From Isoetes taiwanensis (taxonomy: Eukaryota > Streptophyta > Lycopodiopsida > Isoetales > Isoetaceae), in NCBI GenBank assembly GCA_021234155.1, contig JAJEKV010000023.1, forward strand, positions 6,672,009 to 6,736,008: DNA of 64,000 bases, read 5' to 3'. Position 1 is the first letter of the stretch. Every line of letters starts with the position of its first letter. Below, one piece after another: positions 38,561 to 49,358 of the stretch. The notes beneath the pieces were generated by a model. It did not search any database and was not told the DNA's origin. It saw only the letters and a list, made by a program, of their open reading frames with translations. The position numbers and the translations under genes are program-made.

Positions 38561-39587
38561 GACTTCTAAGTTAACAGTAATTAAGCTAATTTTAGGTAAT
38601 TTTTAACTGTTCATCAACTTAACGGAGCAACTTTCACACTAAAAATGTTAAATTATTTCTCAACCAAGTGAAAACGATACTCAATAAATAGTGTAAGAGT
38701 TGTGACCTATGCAAAGTCCACTTTAACTTCTAATCTTTTGGTTAAGCATTAACCCAACTTAACTGTGAGTGAAAAATGGTTCGAGTTATGTTAAACTCTT
38801 ATATATTAATTTTGAGAAGGAGGCCAACTAGTTGACCAAGTGTCTTATAGTTTAATAGATTGAATAAAAAGCCTTATAGTAGGTGGATTCGAGAATTTTA
38901 TGTTTTCGCTGGCTAGCCAACTAGTACTTCGCTCCCTGAAACAAAGAGGGTTGACTACAAGTCAATTAATTGGGTAAAAAGTGTCTAAGTTAACGCATTG
39001 ACTAGAGAGTCAACCACTTGACGATATTTTAGTCCCAGTGTTGGGCAAAGTCCACCGCAAACACTATAAACCAACTGATCGAAATTGAATTTTTTTTGGG
39101 TTAAGTTAGTGTATCGTAGGAATTTCTCCGACAAGTTTTCTTGTAGTTTTCTATTAAGACTAGAAAGAATGCCCAGCATTGCTGGGTTGTTCATTGGGCA
39201 CAATTTAAAAAACTAAAACAAAAGGTGGGTTTCACTTGAGAAGGTTTGTGCTAAATGGTGGATTTAACTTGAGAAAGTTTGTGTTAAATGTGGAGTGAAT
39301 GTTAACAGTGGAACCTTGCGAATTTTCTGTGTTACAATTCAAGTGTGTAAAGGAGACATGATAAGTCACTTAAGCTACTTGGTTTATAGTATGACATGGC
39401 AAATATGGTGCACTCCCATTGCAATATCATCTGATTAAATCAAACATGCAAAGGAGACATGATAAATCACTTAGGTTATTGGTTTAGAGATTGCTTCAAG
39501 TCTTATGCAAGATCGAAGTTGTATTTTTTTTTGTTCCGAAGGTGCATTATCCTCCAATGTATGAGTAAAAGTGTACAATCCAATACA

Positions 39588-39740
39588 ATTGTTGACAATG
39601 TATTGTCACATCTCTAAGTAAGATGCTTAGATTATATGCTTTTGAAAACCTAAGAGCAAGTGGTACAATAAAAAACAATTGTTGACCATGTATTGTCACA
39701 TTTCTATGTATGATGCTCAGATTATATGTTTTTGTTTGTT
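39588..39740. repeat. Two diverged copies of a ~70-bp unit
   Basis: AATTGTTGACAATGTATTGTCACAT near 39,588 and AATTGTTGACCATGTATTGTCACAT near 39,677 (each shortened here to its recognisable core) are both followed by ATGCTTAGATTATATG-like sequence. Neither copy is coding. Confidence 0.6.
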
Positions 39741-39810
39741 TAATTGGCGATATTTTCATGTCTAGGAGATATTGGTTAGGTTGGTGTGAAGTTGGAACAA
39801 GAATCATGGT

Positions 39811-40010
39811 TTTTGGGTTGCCCCTAAGGGGGCAAGCCCTTGTTGGGTTGCCCCTAAGGGGGCAAGCCCTTGTTGAGGTGGGTTTGTGGCATATGCTAGG
39901 TATATGCCAATATATACCCAGAATATGCCAATGACTGCTAAAAACCCATCATAGGCTGTAAATGCTCGGTTGCCCCTGTTGCTGGAGAGGAACTGGAGAG
40001 GAACTGTGGA
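39811..40010 (+). repeat. Hairpin module, copy 1 (30-bp unit doubled)
   Basis: A 30-bp GC hairpin unit, GGGTTGCCCCTAAGGGGGCA continuing AGCCCTTGTT, is present twice in perfect tandem at 39,815-39,844 and 39,845-39,874. The two halves of each unit pair (GGGTTGCCCC with GGGGCAAGCCC). The following 130 bases (GTGGGTTTGTGGCATATGC, then TATATGCCAATATATACC and AATGACTGCTAAAAAC) recur at 58,295-58,440 in the same order. It may be the left end of a non-autonomous transposon or a SINE-like element. No target duplication was recognised. Confidence 0.6.
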
Positions 40011-40809
40011 AACCGGGAAACCGGTGCTCGCTCCTTGCTCGAGGCTGCAGCATTGATGGATGTCGCTCGAATGTTGGTCCGATTCTTGCATTTCCGGCCC
40101 TTACCGACTCTCTGCAGGTTTGAAACTTGGAGACTTAGGTTCCTTTTCGCCATCAAGAGCGTGGACATCTGCTCCTTGATGTATCTGCGTGGACATCTGC
40201 TCCAGCATCAGACTTCCTTGACGTAAGGCCCATGGGCAAGCTTTCTTTGTCTGCTATGGTTTGTAAGGCCCATGGGCATGATTCGCAGGCTCTAAAATAG
40301 GGGCCTAGTTGATTGCCAAAGTAGAGCCAACAACCGTGCTAATTCTTCTCCTGTGCTTGGCCTTGACATACTAAATCCAAATTCTTAAGGGCTAAGGTAA
40401 GATGTCAAATCTTAAATCTTTTCGCTTCATTAGCTTGAATAGCACTTGAATTTTCTTTTTAGTAGATTTTGCTTCTTAGAAAGCGAGTCTCCGGGTGGAT
40501 CAAATGGATCTATCACGCCAGCCTAGATCGACTGGCGGCTCTCTTGCGCATGTATAAGCGTAAGTGCCGTATTTATTAATCCTGTGCCGGACTTGAATCA
40601 TGGCTTCAATTCAATTGAGGCCAAATTTCGCTCTTTCCTTTCTCTTTCAACATGAAGGCAAAAACGAGACGGCGGCTATGGAGCCCATCATTGGACATGT
40701 CCGTATGCTTTTGATTTTTGGTCGGATTTGCTCTTTCTTCAACTATGGGGTGACAACAAAGACGCCTCGATCATATAATCTTTGTCTCTAGAGTTTTGGG
40801 TTAGATTTG

Positions 40810-41850
40810 GGTCAAATATAATTCAAATATTTCCGGACTTGAACTCGCTTCTAGGTTTTGTGCAAAAGCGGTTATGGATGCAGAGGAAGGCTTCAAGACA
40901 ATGTTATTGGGTCGTTGTTTTGCAACACGATCCGGCATATTTTCCCAGAGTCGTGAATTTGAGCCTTTTCTCGCCAAGGCTCGTGACAATGAGCAGCAGG
41001 GATTTGCTTCTGGAACTTTATTATTTGGTGGTTTATTTCTGGTTTTGAGCAAAGATGGTTTGTTTGTGTACTATATGGATTGACTCCATATGCAAGATTG
41101 ATTTTCATCGTGCAAGCAAACTGTCACACGGTTGACGTTTTCGCATAGGACACCTCATTAATGCCTTGAGAGGGATGTGCCAAACACTTTGTTTGCACCA
41201 TATCTAAGAAAATATTTTACTTGCCAGGATATGTTTTTGCTCTGTACTTAAAAAATTATTTTATTCTTTGACATTTTTCTCTCCAAGGACTTCATGGGAT
41301 TCATTAATATTGCAGGGAGACACTCGAAGGTTGCAGATGCATCAAAATATGGTGATGCTGGTTATGGGAAGGTATGCTCATCAGGTATGGTTACTATTTG
41401 CTTTGTTTTTTCCTTGTTAGCTTGGTGAGGATGTGTAGTATAGATCATCAGCTACCTTTGTATTTCACATTTAACATATATACTGGATGGACAATGTTTG
41501 ATTCGGAAACATGCAGAGGTATCCATCTCATCTCTTGAGCAAATATGGAATAGGTTTGGGAATGCAAATTGGGGTGATTTGGGTGCACTACAACTGATTC
41601 TTGCCACTTTTAATTGCTTAGAACAATGCAAGGGGTCTCCAAAGAAGGTATTGCAGAACTAGCTGCTGACCATAATGCATGCTTGCACAGAGAAAAAATT
41701 GAACCCTCTACGGCTCCGTCGTTTCTGCCCAAACCCACATGGTCGGGCTTAATCACCGAGAGACTGCCTTCTTATAGAGTCCATGCTTGGCACCATGGTT
41801 TTTGTTTGCCATGTTTTCTTACTTTCATGCTTGATCATACTTGATATGTG
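40810..41850 (+). pseudogene. Unrecognised exon-like block
   Basis: Several pieces look like exons. One at 40,874-41,083 is an open frame reading MDAEEGFKTMLLGRCFATRS and on to FLAKARDNEQQGFASG. A short piece follows a TTGCAG acceptor at about 41,315 and ends in GGGAAG before GTATGC. A third after CATGCAG at about 41,517 reads SSLEQIWNRFGNANWGDLGA and, with one frame change, MQGVSKEGIAELAADHNACL near 41,626-41,690. The residue choice looks truly coding, but I cannot name the protein. Frame breaks suggest a captured and decayed gene piece rather than a working gene. It sits downstream of hairpin module copy 1, as the gene mosaic at 58.4 kb sits downstream of copy 2. Confidence 0.3.
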
Positions 41851-43970
41851 AACCAGGTATGCGAAGTGCACTGTGTTTTTGATTTCTGCAGTCTTGATTC
41901 CTTTGAAGCACTTATCTGGCAAAATATATCCCAGATGTGGATTGCCTTTGAAAATAATTTGCTAGGTGTCCATTTGCTTAAGGCCTAAGCACATTTATTA
42001 TGATCGTCATTGTTCTTTGGAAATTAACCAAATGCGCTTGAAAGCCATTCAACTGCGGTAAATTGTACATGGTCCTCTTTTTTGCAAAAAAAAAGAGAGA
42101 CATTGATATGGAAAGGGAATTCAAAAAGATTTCTCTTTGGAATATTTTCCAGGTCAAGCTATTCTATGATACATAGCAAAGACAAGTTTACTCACTTTTG
42201 TTCATGGTTTTGATGCTAAAACTATATTGCTCAGGATGAATGGCCGATGAATCTAATCAATTGACTATGATGCCAAATTATGCTGCAGAAGGGTAATTTC
42301 CTATCATTATAAGGGAATAATGGCAGGTTTGGCTAATGAAGAGCTTCTTTCCGAACTAGGTGCTAATGAAGATGCTGTAACTAAAATTAGTACAACCATT
42401 ATTCTGAGTGTGTTCTCTCCCTGTTAGGGCCAAGCTTTGTTTCCTTGTCAGTTCTCAAGCTCTCGATTGATACACTAATATATCAATCCTACATTTGCAC
42501 TTATTTCGTCCTTATTTCTCCTGAGTTTCTTTCTTTCAGACGAATTTGGTCACCGTATATTCGGCATCTTACATTTAGCATTTTTAGCCTTCTAGAAATT
42601 TTGGTCCTTCTCGGTGAGGGGCGGATATTTTTTAAGCATAAGCATACGGTTGTCCCCAATACTTACTCTGTGTCCCATTTTGCCCGAAGATGTTAAAGGC
42701 CAGGAAAAGGGACATGAAAATTGGTTATAATAAGAACTAGAAAAGAAATGGTTTTTTCATGGTGTCTCACAGGGTTATTATAAAGTGACTGCATACCAAA
42801 AGTCCATTGAATGCTTATGATATGCCATTGTTGCTAATGAGCCTTCCTAGTGAATCGTGTTTGGAGTTTAAGATCTTTTGATGCTAATATTTTTTATCTT
42901 CACATGGATAAGGGGGGCTTCCTAATTCTAATTAAGATTTTGTTAATCCAAATGTTGATGTAAATGGAACACCGGTTGCCCATTATATAGAAATTATTTT
43001 GAGCCTTCCAATATGTACGGAAGGAGCACTTAATGCCAACAATGTCAACATGACTTTTCTTTGAACAATAACAATAATTTTGAACAATAACAATAATGTC
43101 ATGCACCTTAGTATCATACTAATTTTTTCTAATATGGGCATCACAATTTCAATGCTTCAAGTTTTCTTAATCTAAATGTTGATGTTAGTGGACACCCATT
43201 AATTTGAGACCATATAATGGTTGTCCAGCCCCACATTATTGGCCTTCCAATGTTTATGGGGCTCGAAATGTTTATGGGCCCAATAACTATAGGTCGCCTC
43301 GTAGAAATAATTTTGCCGCTCCTAAATACGTATACTTCAAACAAGGGGGAGGCTTTCCAATTTCAATGGTTCAAGTGGTACACCCATTTATGTGCCAAGC
43401 TAATGTATCATAATATTTTTCTTCTAATATTGCAAGTAGTTCCAACAGGAGTTCCAAAAGTGTTCAAAGGAGAGCTTGGACCTGGGTTTCTTTTGCCCTG
43501 TACAATTTCCATACTAATATAACTACACAAAACATTCTTCATGAATAGCTAATGTGTCTTAGACAAAGCACATGATCACGTCAATCTCAATTGATCTAGG
43601 CACTGAGCTTCAAAAGCCTCTTCTTGGTCCATGTATAATTCATAAACAAAAGAAAACAAAACAACACAAAACAAAACACCCCGTTCAAACCATTTATAAG
43701 CCCTGACACACGAAATGAAACAAGAAACATGAAAACACACTTTCGGGCCACCGGAGGGCAACCCGTCGTGCGCAGCACCTTGTTTATTAAAGTTGGAGTT
43801 ATTCTCAAACTTATTGCTTGAGAGTTTTTAATGAGTTGCTATTCTAAGATATTCTATAGAGTCTTTTTGATTAAGATCTTCATATTCTTAAAAACCCGAT
43901 TTTGTTGGGGCCAACAACCCGAGTCTTTAGACTCTCTTCTTTTTATTCAATACAACTACAATTGTTGTTC
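41851..43970. other. AT-rich DNA without recognised genes
   Basis: Open frames are short and show no family motif. Two loosely similar stretches containing AATGTTGATGT and CCTTCCAAT lie near 42,945-43,015 and 43,170-43,260, so part of this may be an old internal duplication. Confidence 0.45.
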
Positions 43971-43971
43971 C

Positions 43972-44830
43972 TTTTTTTTTTTTGAAGGATAAAATTAATT
44001 AATAAGAATCAAAGTACATGAAGAGTGACATAAGGGTACACTTGCACAAGAAATCATGCTCGGACGACAGCCCGCATACCGCAAAAACAAAGCCTACATC
44101 AATTCTCACGGAATGAATACGCTGTGACTGTCCATAGTGAGGAGCATCATTTTTCAAATAGCAGCCTTAAACTGTTCTTTCCGAATGGAAGCCTAGTAGG
44201 AGAGGTACATCTTGTACCTCAATTGACGGATGAGTGCACCAAGGTGCAACTCTTCGTTCCTGAAAACCTTCATGCGCCGCCTCTTCCATATGAGCCATAA
44301 TAGCCATGCTTTACAGATGGAAATCTAGTCTCTTAACTTGGGGCCATCTACTAGAATATATCCCCAGAAGAACATCCTGACTACGAAGAGAGGTGTGAAA
44401 TAATCATTGGACCCAATGCCATATAGGCTGAAGCTCTGTACACAAGAACATGCAGTGTTCCAGGGTCTCAACACGGATGCCACACATAGGACATAATTCA
44501 CTAATAAATAGTTTTATCCTGTGAACCCACGTGTTCACCCTTAAAGAGGGGTGCACTGTCTGCAATAATAACGTGCGAGTGAATTTCACACCAATCTCCA
44601 AATCTTGCCCCAATCGTCCCCTGGAACATGTAGAGCCCATCTTTCCGAGGGGGCAACTCATCCTGTAGCAGGACTTGACAAAGTTTGAAGGATCAACCCT
44701 CGAATTACATCGCCACACCCGTCCTATCCCTTGTGGGACAGTATAATGGAAGATTATTTGCAACGCGAGCCCAGATCGTGTTGTCTCGGAATAATTTCCA
44801 GGGCGCCAATTGACCATCAAAGTAGCAATC
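43972..44830 (-). mobile_element. 3' end of an L1-like LINE, minus strand
   Basis: A poly-T run at 43,972-43,983 is the poly(A) tail read from the other strand. Upstream of it in element sense, the minus-strand frame 44,404-44,820 encodes a zinc-finger/RT-associated C-terminal region with HPSLRVNTWVHRIKL, CPMCGIRVETLEHCMFLC and the Cys/His spacing CxxC-x8-HCxxxC usual for plant L1 ORF2 ends. The copy lacks endonuclease and reverse transcriptase and is therefore strongly 5'-truncated. The upstream limit is uncertain. Confidence 0.7.
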
Positions 44831-45734
44831 CTTCACTGAACAGACCCCATGTTGTGACCAGGGAAAATTTTAAGGGACCTATAATTTTGTATAAGTATAA
44901 TGAATTGGCCATTCCTTGTAAAATATGACCCCAAAAGTGTAGCCTGAACTGGCCATTTTTCCTAGTTTTTTCTAATGTGGCTGCAACCCAATTGGCGATT
45001 TTTGAACCAAACATCTAATAATGTGTAGCTCAAATGGCGATTTTTAGCGAGGTTCTTATTAAATATAGAGTTAGTTGCCCAAACATAAAGAAGTCGTCGT
45101 GTTTAAGTTACATGTTGTATGAATTTGAAGTCATACCCCATGTATTTCAATAATGCACAGATTGCTGGTGGGAGAATCGGAAATCGGATGCCGGAGTCTT
45201 CGTAAAGAGGATTGAAAAATGCCTCGACATTTGATTTTCCAAAAGAGCGGGATTATTCTTAGTTGGTAGATATATTTAGGAATAAAAATTTCTAGTAATG
45301 TTTGCCCCCCCATAAGTGACGAATTTATGAGGGGGCCTCTTAATGAGTCAAGATTTGGCGAACTTAAGGCATTACAGGAATTGGCCAAGTGGACTAAATG
45401 GCCATTCCATACGCATATCTAGTTCTCACTTAGAACTAAATTGGCCCCAAAGTCGACACCACTCCAATTAGCAAACATCTAATTGGCCATTCTAATGTCA
45501 TAATAGGCAATAAAGTGCCATGAAATGGCGAATCTGCAAGTAGTCCATAGGTAAGGCATTCTACTCAAGCCGGCCATCGCATTTTGCTTGAACCTGTAAT
45601 TTGTGGCCAAATGGCCCGCCGGGGCCACTAAAATTTTCGCTGGTTGTGACAACATACGAACCTACTCCTAGGCTCGTAGAAGGCCCTTCAAAAAGGGAGA
45701 GGCATTGCCATATGGCTTAATATCTAAAAATATG
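44831..45734. other. Intergenic DNA left of the gypsy LTR, no gene seen
   Basis: The stretch repeatedly uses the words AATGGC, GGCCATT and GGCGATTTTT without forming a regular tandem repeat. No reading frame matches a protein I know. Confidence 0.45.
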
Positions 45735-47251
45735 TGTGACGTTCCAGTACGATATACGGTCTCAAGACGTATACCGTACTGCACCGTCCCGCGTACACGC
45801 CATTCCAAGTGACGTGTACGCCGACGTGTAGCCAAGCAAGTGGCGCCCTAGGGGGCAACTTGCAAGGGTGCGCACACTTATTAATGTGCGCACTTTAGAC
45901 CATTAACCATTAAGAGGCATACCAAGGGTCATGGAAACCCTAACCCTAACTGCTAGCCTATGTAAGGCAACCAAACCCTAACTTTCCCTTTTTCGTCCAC
46001 AGTCCTTCCGAGCTCCGTTTCACGCGCTTCAAGAGTCAATCCCGACTCCCAAGATCTGCCTGAGCGTCCCAGCTCATCAGACTTCCTTTCCGACTGCATC
46101 TCCAAGCAAGACAGCGACATGGAAGCATTCTGAGCAAGAGGAGCGAGCCAAGGACCAGGTATTTCGTCAATTCAATAGGCTAATCCGCCTTCCGGGCACA
46201 GAGTTAGCATGTTTAGCCTATTGAATTGCCCATAGCAGCCACATAGAACCCTAGATAGCGAGCCCTAACTAAAGAACATAACTTCTATGATGTAGATTAG
46301 ATATTATTCTTTAGTTCTTTGATGATATGGATGTATGGACGACCTCTGTGGACTCATTGTATTGGGAAGAGGGGTAGAGACCTACAGCCTAGTAGTTGAT
46401 GCTCCTAGCTAGTCCCTTTAGTGCACTACTAGTATTCGGTCTGAGTACAAGAACCAAACCTGGTTGTGGGTGGCGGGACTAGACTGGCTTACAAGGAAGC
46501 TCATGTCCTGATTCATGAACTGTCCCTCTGGTAGTAAGGCCTATCGGGGAGGACTTCAGTGCACTAGATCTAATGCACTGCCACTGCGTGCGGGCTGTTG
46601 CATGGGTTCGACACTCTTGGGGTGGTGTACACCTTCCATGGAGTTCAGTCGAGTAAGGGCAGTGGCCCTCTAGTCACCTTGAGTCAGCATGCTAGCTTCT
46701 GGTGGGAGTAATCCCTACCTGCCCCATCGGAACTGGGGAGATGCAACCCAGGAATAGCCCCTTTGGCTATGCATCCGGCGGGCTACAGTCCAGTCCCAAG
46801 ACTTATCAACCTACTCTGCAAAGTGTGCACAGGAGGGGCGGATGGAGCGGACTACCCAACTGCCATGTTCCTATGCCATCCAACTCCACTGTTATTGCAC
46901 TCTGTCTGCTTGACCTCTGGAGACCCGAGCTTGTCAGTCCACCCCTGTGTCTGAGCCTGAGTAGAAATCCTGTATGTGATGTACTGATCTCTATCTATGC
47001 AGATATATGGTGAGCCACCCCTCGTGGTGTTCATATGTTATTGATGTATGTACTACTGACATGTATATTACGCTTCCGCAGCTAGGTAGGCCCTGAGGGA
47101 GACAAGGTAAATGACCCCTTCATTCTTCCCACTGGAACATCCAAGGTTGCAGTGATACGTGGAGGGCCCTATATTAGCATGGAGCTGGTATGGGGGATGA
47201 ACTCCTGTTTGCATACAGTGAGTGCACCGTATATGAGTAGGGGACGTCACA
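45735..47251 (+). repeat. 5' LTR of the gypsy element, 1,517 bp
   Basis: The left end TGTGACGTTCC and the right end GGGACGTCACA form a short terminal inverted repeat with TG...CA ends, and the primer-binding site follows one base after the right end. A hairpin with 14-base arms lies at 45,745-45,781. Frames inside the LTR (for example 46,702-47,013) match no protein. The LTR should carry the promoter and polyadenylation signals of the element, but I could not assign a TATA box with confidence. Confidence 0.8.
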
Positions 47252-47252
47252 G

Positions 47253-47264
47253 TGGTATCAGAGC
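47253..47264 (+). promoter_or_regulatory. Primer-binding site for tRNA-iMet
   Basis: TGGTATCAGAGC is the standard plant retrotransposon primer-binding site, complementary to the 3' end of initiator methionine tRNA. Its position directly after the TG...CA-bounded LTR fixes the LTR border and the direction of the element. Confidence 0.93.
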
Positions 47265-47457
47265 AATGTTCTTGGTGACCAAGAGCAAAGCACTGACCAT
47301 GCTCCCAGTAGTACTAACTCAATAGGATCCTCAACCTCGAAAAAGTGGGAAATTTTTTTCTCATTTTTTGTAGTATATGCTAAGCTAGTAACAGTTAGAA
47401 TAATTGAAACACAAAAAGACTAAAAAAGTTGATTAAAAATTGACCTATGAAGCAGAG

Positions 47458-47735
47458 GTCTCACGGTATGCGCCTAGACCAAAAACCGAAATTTGGTTTT
47501 TGCTCCCAGCGCACACCGTGAGACATGGTCATAATTACCTTGAAACATGATGAATTTCAACAAACCAACATGCTAAATCGAGTTTTAAGGTAAGATCTAG
47601 ATAGATTTGTATGTTACACCCCTAAGAATATGTCTAGAAATCATAAAATCTAGTCAGAAATGAGAGATGTCTCACAATATGCGCCCAGGCCAAAAACAAA
47701 CTTTTTGTTTTGTGCCCTGGCGCACACCGTGAGAC
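47458..47735 (+). repeat. Two 67-nt hairpins upstream of the H3-like ORF
   Basis: The copies lie at 47,458-47,524 and 47,669-47,735. Each opens with GTCTCAC...ATGCGCC and closes with GCGCACACCGTGAGAC, giving an outer stem of about 17 bp with one mismatch in the first copy. Inner arms of the AAAAACC / GGTTTTT type extend the fold. They sit in the leader between the primer-binding site and the ORF. The same 67-nt structure recurs three times downstream of the ORF. Confidence 0.88.
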
Positions 47736-47947
47736 CATGGATTAGAAAAGAGTGAAATAAGCATATGTAATAGGTTAATAGGTGCCTTAGCACATCCAAA
47801 ACGAGTAACTTGAAATTTGACCTAAAATTGGCCCAACTATAAGTAGACATAGACCCCCCCTCATTTGTAGGTTCCTGGTTAGAAAAGTGCTCCCACTCGT
47901 CGAGGCGATTTTTGGGCGCCATAACTCCGTTCGACGAATCGTAAAAC

Positions 47948-48724
47948 ATGGCCAGGACCAAACAGACTGCTCGAGTCCCTCGTGAAGACGCACCAGCAAG
48001 CGCCCTACTCCAGCAAATGCTTCGAGAGCACCTTCTTCATAGAGGAGGCCAGCCTTCATCAAGTGAAGGAACAGAGTCCGAGGAGCACCCAGCAACAGGA
48101 TCCCAGCAAGGAGCAGGAGTCGACCCCGCCAACACCATAGATCAGGAAGTAGACCAGCAGGAGGATGAAGAGGAGGTGCACTCGCAGGCGGGTACAGAAG
48201 TGCTCGAGGGAGAGGGAGGCGACGAGATTCAAAGAGTCCTCGAGGAAATGGAGGAGGAGAAGAAACAGAAGAAGGAGCACGATCGGGACGCCGAGCCACA
48301 TGAAGAACAGAGGGAGCCGACGCACGAGCCGACCGAGGAGGAAGAACTCGCGGCGTGGATCCGGAAGCATGAAGCAAAAGAGCGGCACCGAGAGAAGAAA
48401 AGAGCTGAAAAGAAGAGGAAGAGGGAGGAACAGGAGGCCAAGGAGGCCGAAGAATTGAAGCAGAAGAAGGGCAAATTCGTGGAGCCGCCCAAAAGAAAGA
48501 TCAAGAAGGTTCCACGAACGAAGATCGTCATTGAGGAGCGGCCGGCCGACAAACCTACTTCGTCAGATGACTCGGACGACGGGGACTTCAACCCCAACAC
48601 TAAAGTTGGGAGTTCTTCGAGGGCCCCAGTTAATGAGCAAAAAGCAAGCAGGCGCAGAAACCCCCGCCCTACCCGACTTGGGATAGGAAGAAAGCGCCAA
48701 GACCTGCCCGAGAATCGTATGTAA
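47948..48724 (+). CDS. H3-tail-bearing N-terminal part of a retroelement histone H3 fusion
   Basis: The ATG at 47,948 opens MARTKQTAR, identical to the first nine codons of histone H3. The frame continues VPREDAPASALLQQML and becomes a long charged region rich in E, K and R (for example EEEKKQKKEHDRD and KRAEKKRKREEQEAKEAEE), probably helical or coiled. Later come a basic patch (PPKRKIKKVPRTK, near residue 180) and an acidic serine patch (SSDDSDDGDF, near residue 215). The frame ends at TAA 48,722-48,724, but coding continues in the next frame towards a histone fold, so the stop is best read as a frameshift in this copy. The ORF lies between PBS and gag on the element's sense strand. An extra ORF here is not part of the standard Ty3/gypsy plan. 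Nuclear localisation and chromatin binding are inferred from the tail and basic patches. Confidence 0.8.
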   Translation: MARTKQTARVPREDAPASALLQQMLREHLLHRGGQPSSSEGTESEEHPATGSQQGAGVDPANTIDQEVDQQEDEEEVHSQAGTEVLEGEGGDEIQRVLEEMEEEKKQKKEHDRDAEPHEEQREPTHEPTEEEELAAWIRKHEAKERHREKKRAEKKRKREEQEAKEAEELKQKKGKFVEPPKRKIKKVPRTKIVIEERPADKPTSSDDSDDGDFNPNTKVGSSSRAPVNEQKASRRRNPRPTRLGIGRKRQDLPENRM

Positions 48725-49212
48725 CAGATCTTAACAAGATCTACCAGAGGAAGCTGAAGGAGCACAACGCGTTCATGAGGAAATGGGAGGCCTACAACTC
48801 CTATTACCAGCAAAATAGGGTCAAATTTGTCGAAGGTGGACATCCAACGAAGAAGTAGACTCTAAAGCCGCCCCCTGAGAAGCCCAAGCCTCCAAAGAAG
48901 CCAGCAAAGAAGAAGGCCAGCAAGAAGGAGAGCCAGAAACGAACCTTGAGGGACATTAGGCATTTTCAGTGCAGCTTCGGCTTCCTTATTCCACGTGCAC
49001 CGTTCGCCCGACTGGTGAGGGAAGTTATACAGGAGTACAACACCGGGATGAGGGTAACGGATGAGATGCTGCTGGCGTTACAGGAAGCGACCGAGCAGAA
49101 GCTGGTGCAGCACTTTGAAGATTCCACAGCCTGCACAGTACATGCTAAGCGAGTTACATTGATGAAGAAAGACATGCAGCTGGCCAGCTACATCAAGGGA
49201 GAACGCCAGTAA
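48709..49212 (+). pseudogene. C-terminal histone H3 fold of the retroelement fusion protein
   Basis: In the frame following the upstream ORF, the sequence reads through a TAG at 48,856-48,858, then a lysine/proline-rich stretch ([15 protein letters not shown]), and from 48,946 to the TAA at 49,210-49,212 a complete H3 fold. Landmarks in order are [33 protein letters not shown] and KDMQLA, ending GERQ where H3 ends GERA. By eye about 46 of 88 positions equal canonical H3. Loop 1 has H3 length, without the extra residue usual in plant CENH3. Cys110, His113, Arg116 and Asp123 equivalents of the H3-H3' contact are kept; K56 and K79 equivalents are Cys and Asn, and the final ARRIRG is ASYIKG. One frameshift and one stop separate it from the tail-bearing part, so this copy is probably not functional. 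Confidence 0.85.
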
Positions 49213-49358
49213 TTTTTGTACACGATAAAATTTTGTTAATGTAAAAGTGTTTTGTTGCAAGATATGAGTGTTTAATTGAGGTTAATTAGGCCCCATCTAG
49301 CAATATTTGGCTTTTGTTTTACTAAATTTGGACATTTGTAGGTCAAGCAGAGGCCAAT

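Noticed and set aside
45936-45952. Telomere-like CCCTAACCCTAA
   Set aside because: Only two units are present, inside the LTR, without extension.
46702-47013. 103-codon ORF in the 5' LTR
   Set aside because: It lies wholly within the LTR and has no recognisable domain, and LTRs seldom code.
48946-49212. Centromeric histone CENH3
   Set aside because: Loop 1 has canonical H3 length and the N terminus is the exact H3 tail; it sits inside a retrotransposon rather than in a host gene context.
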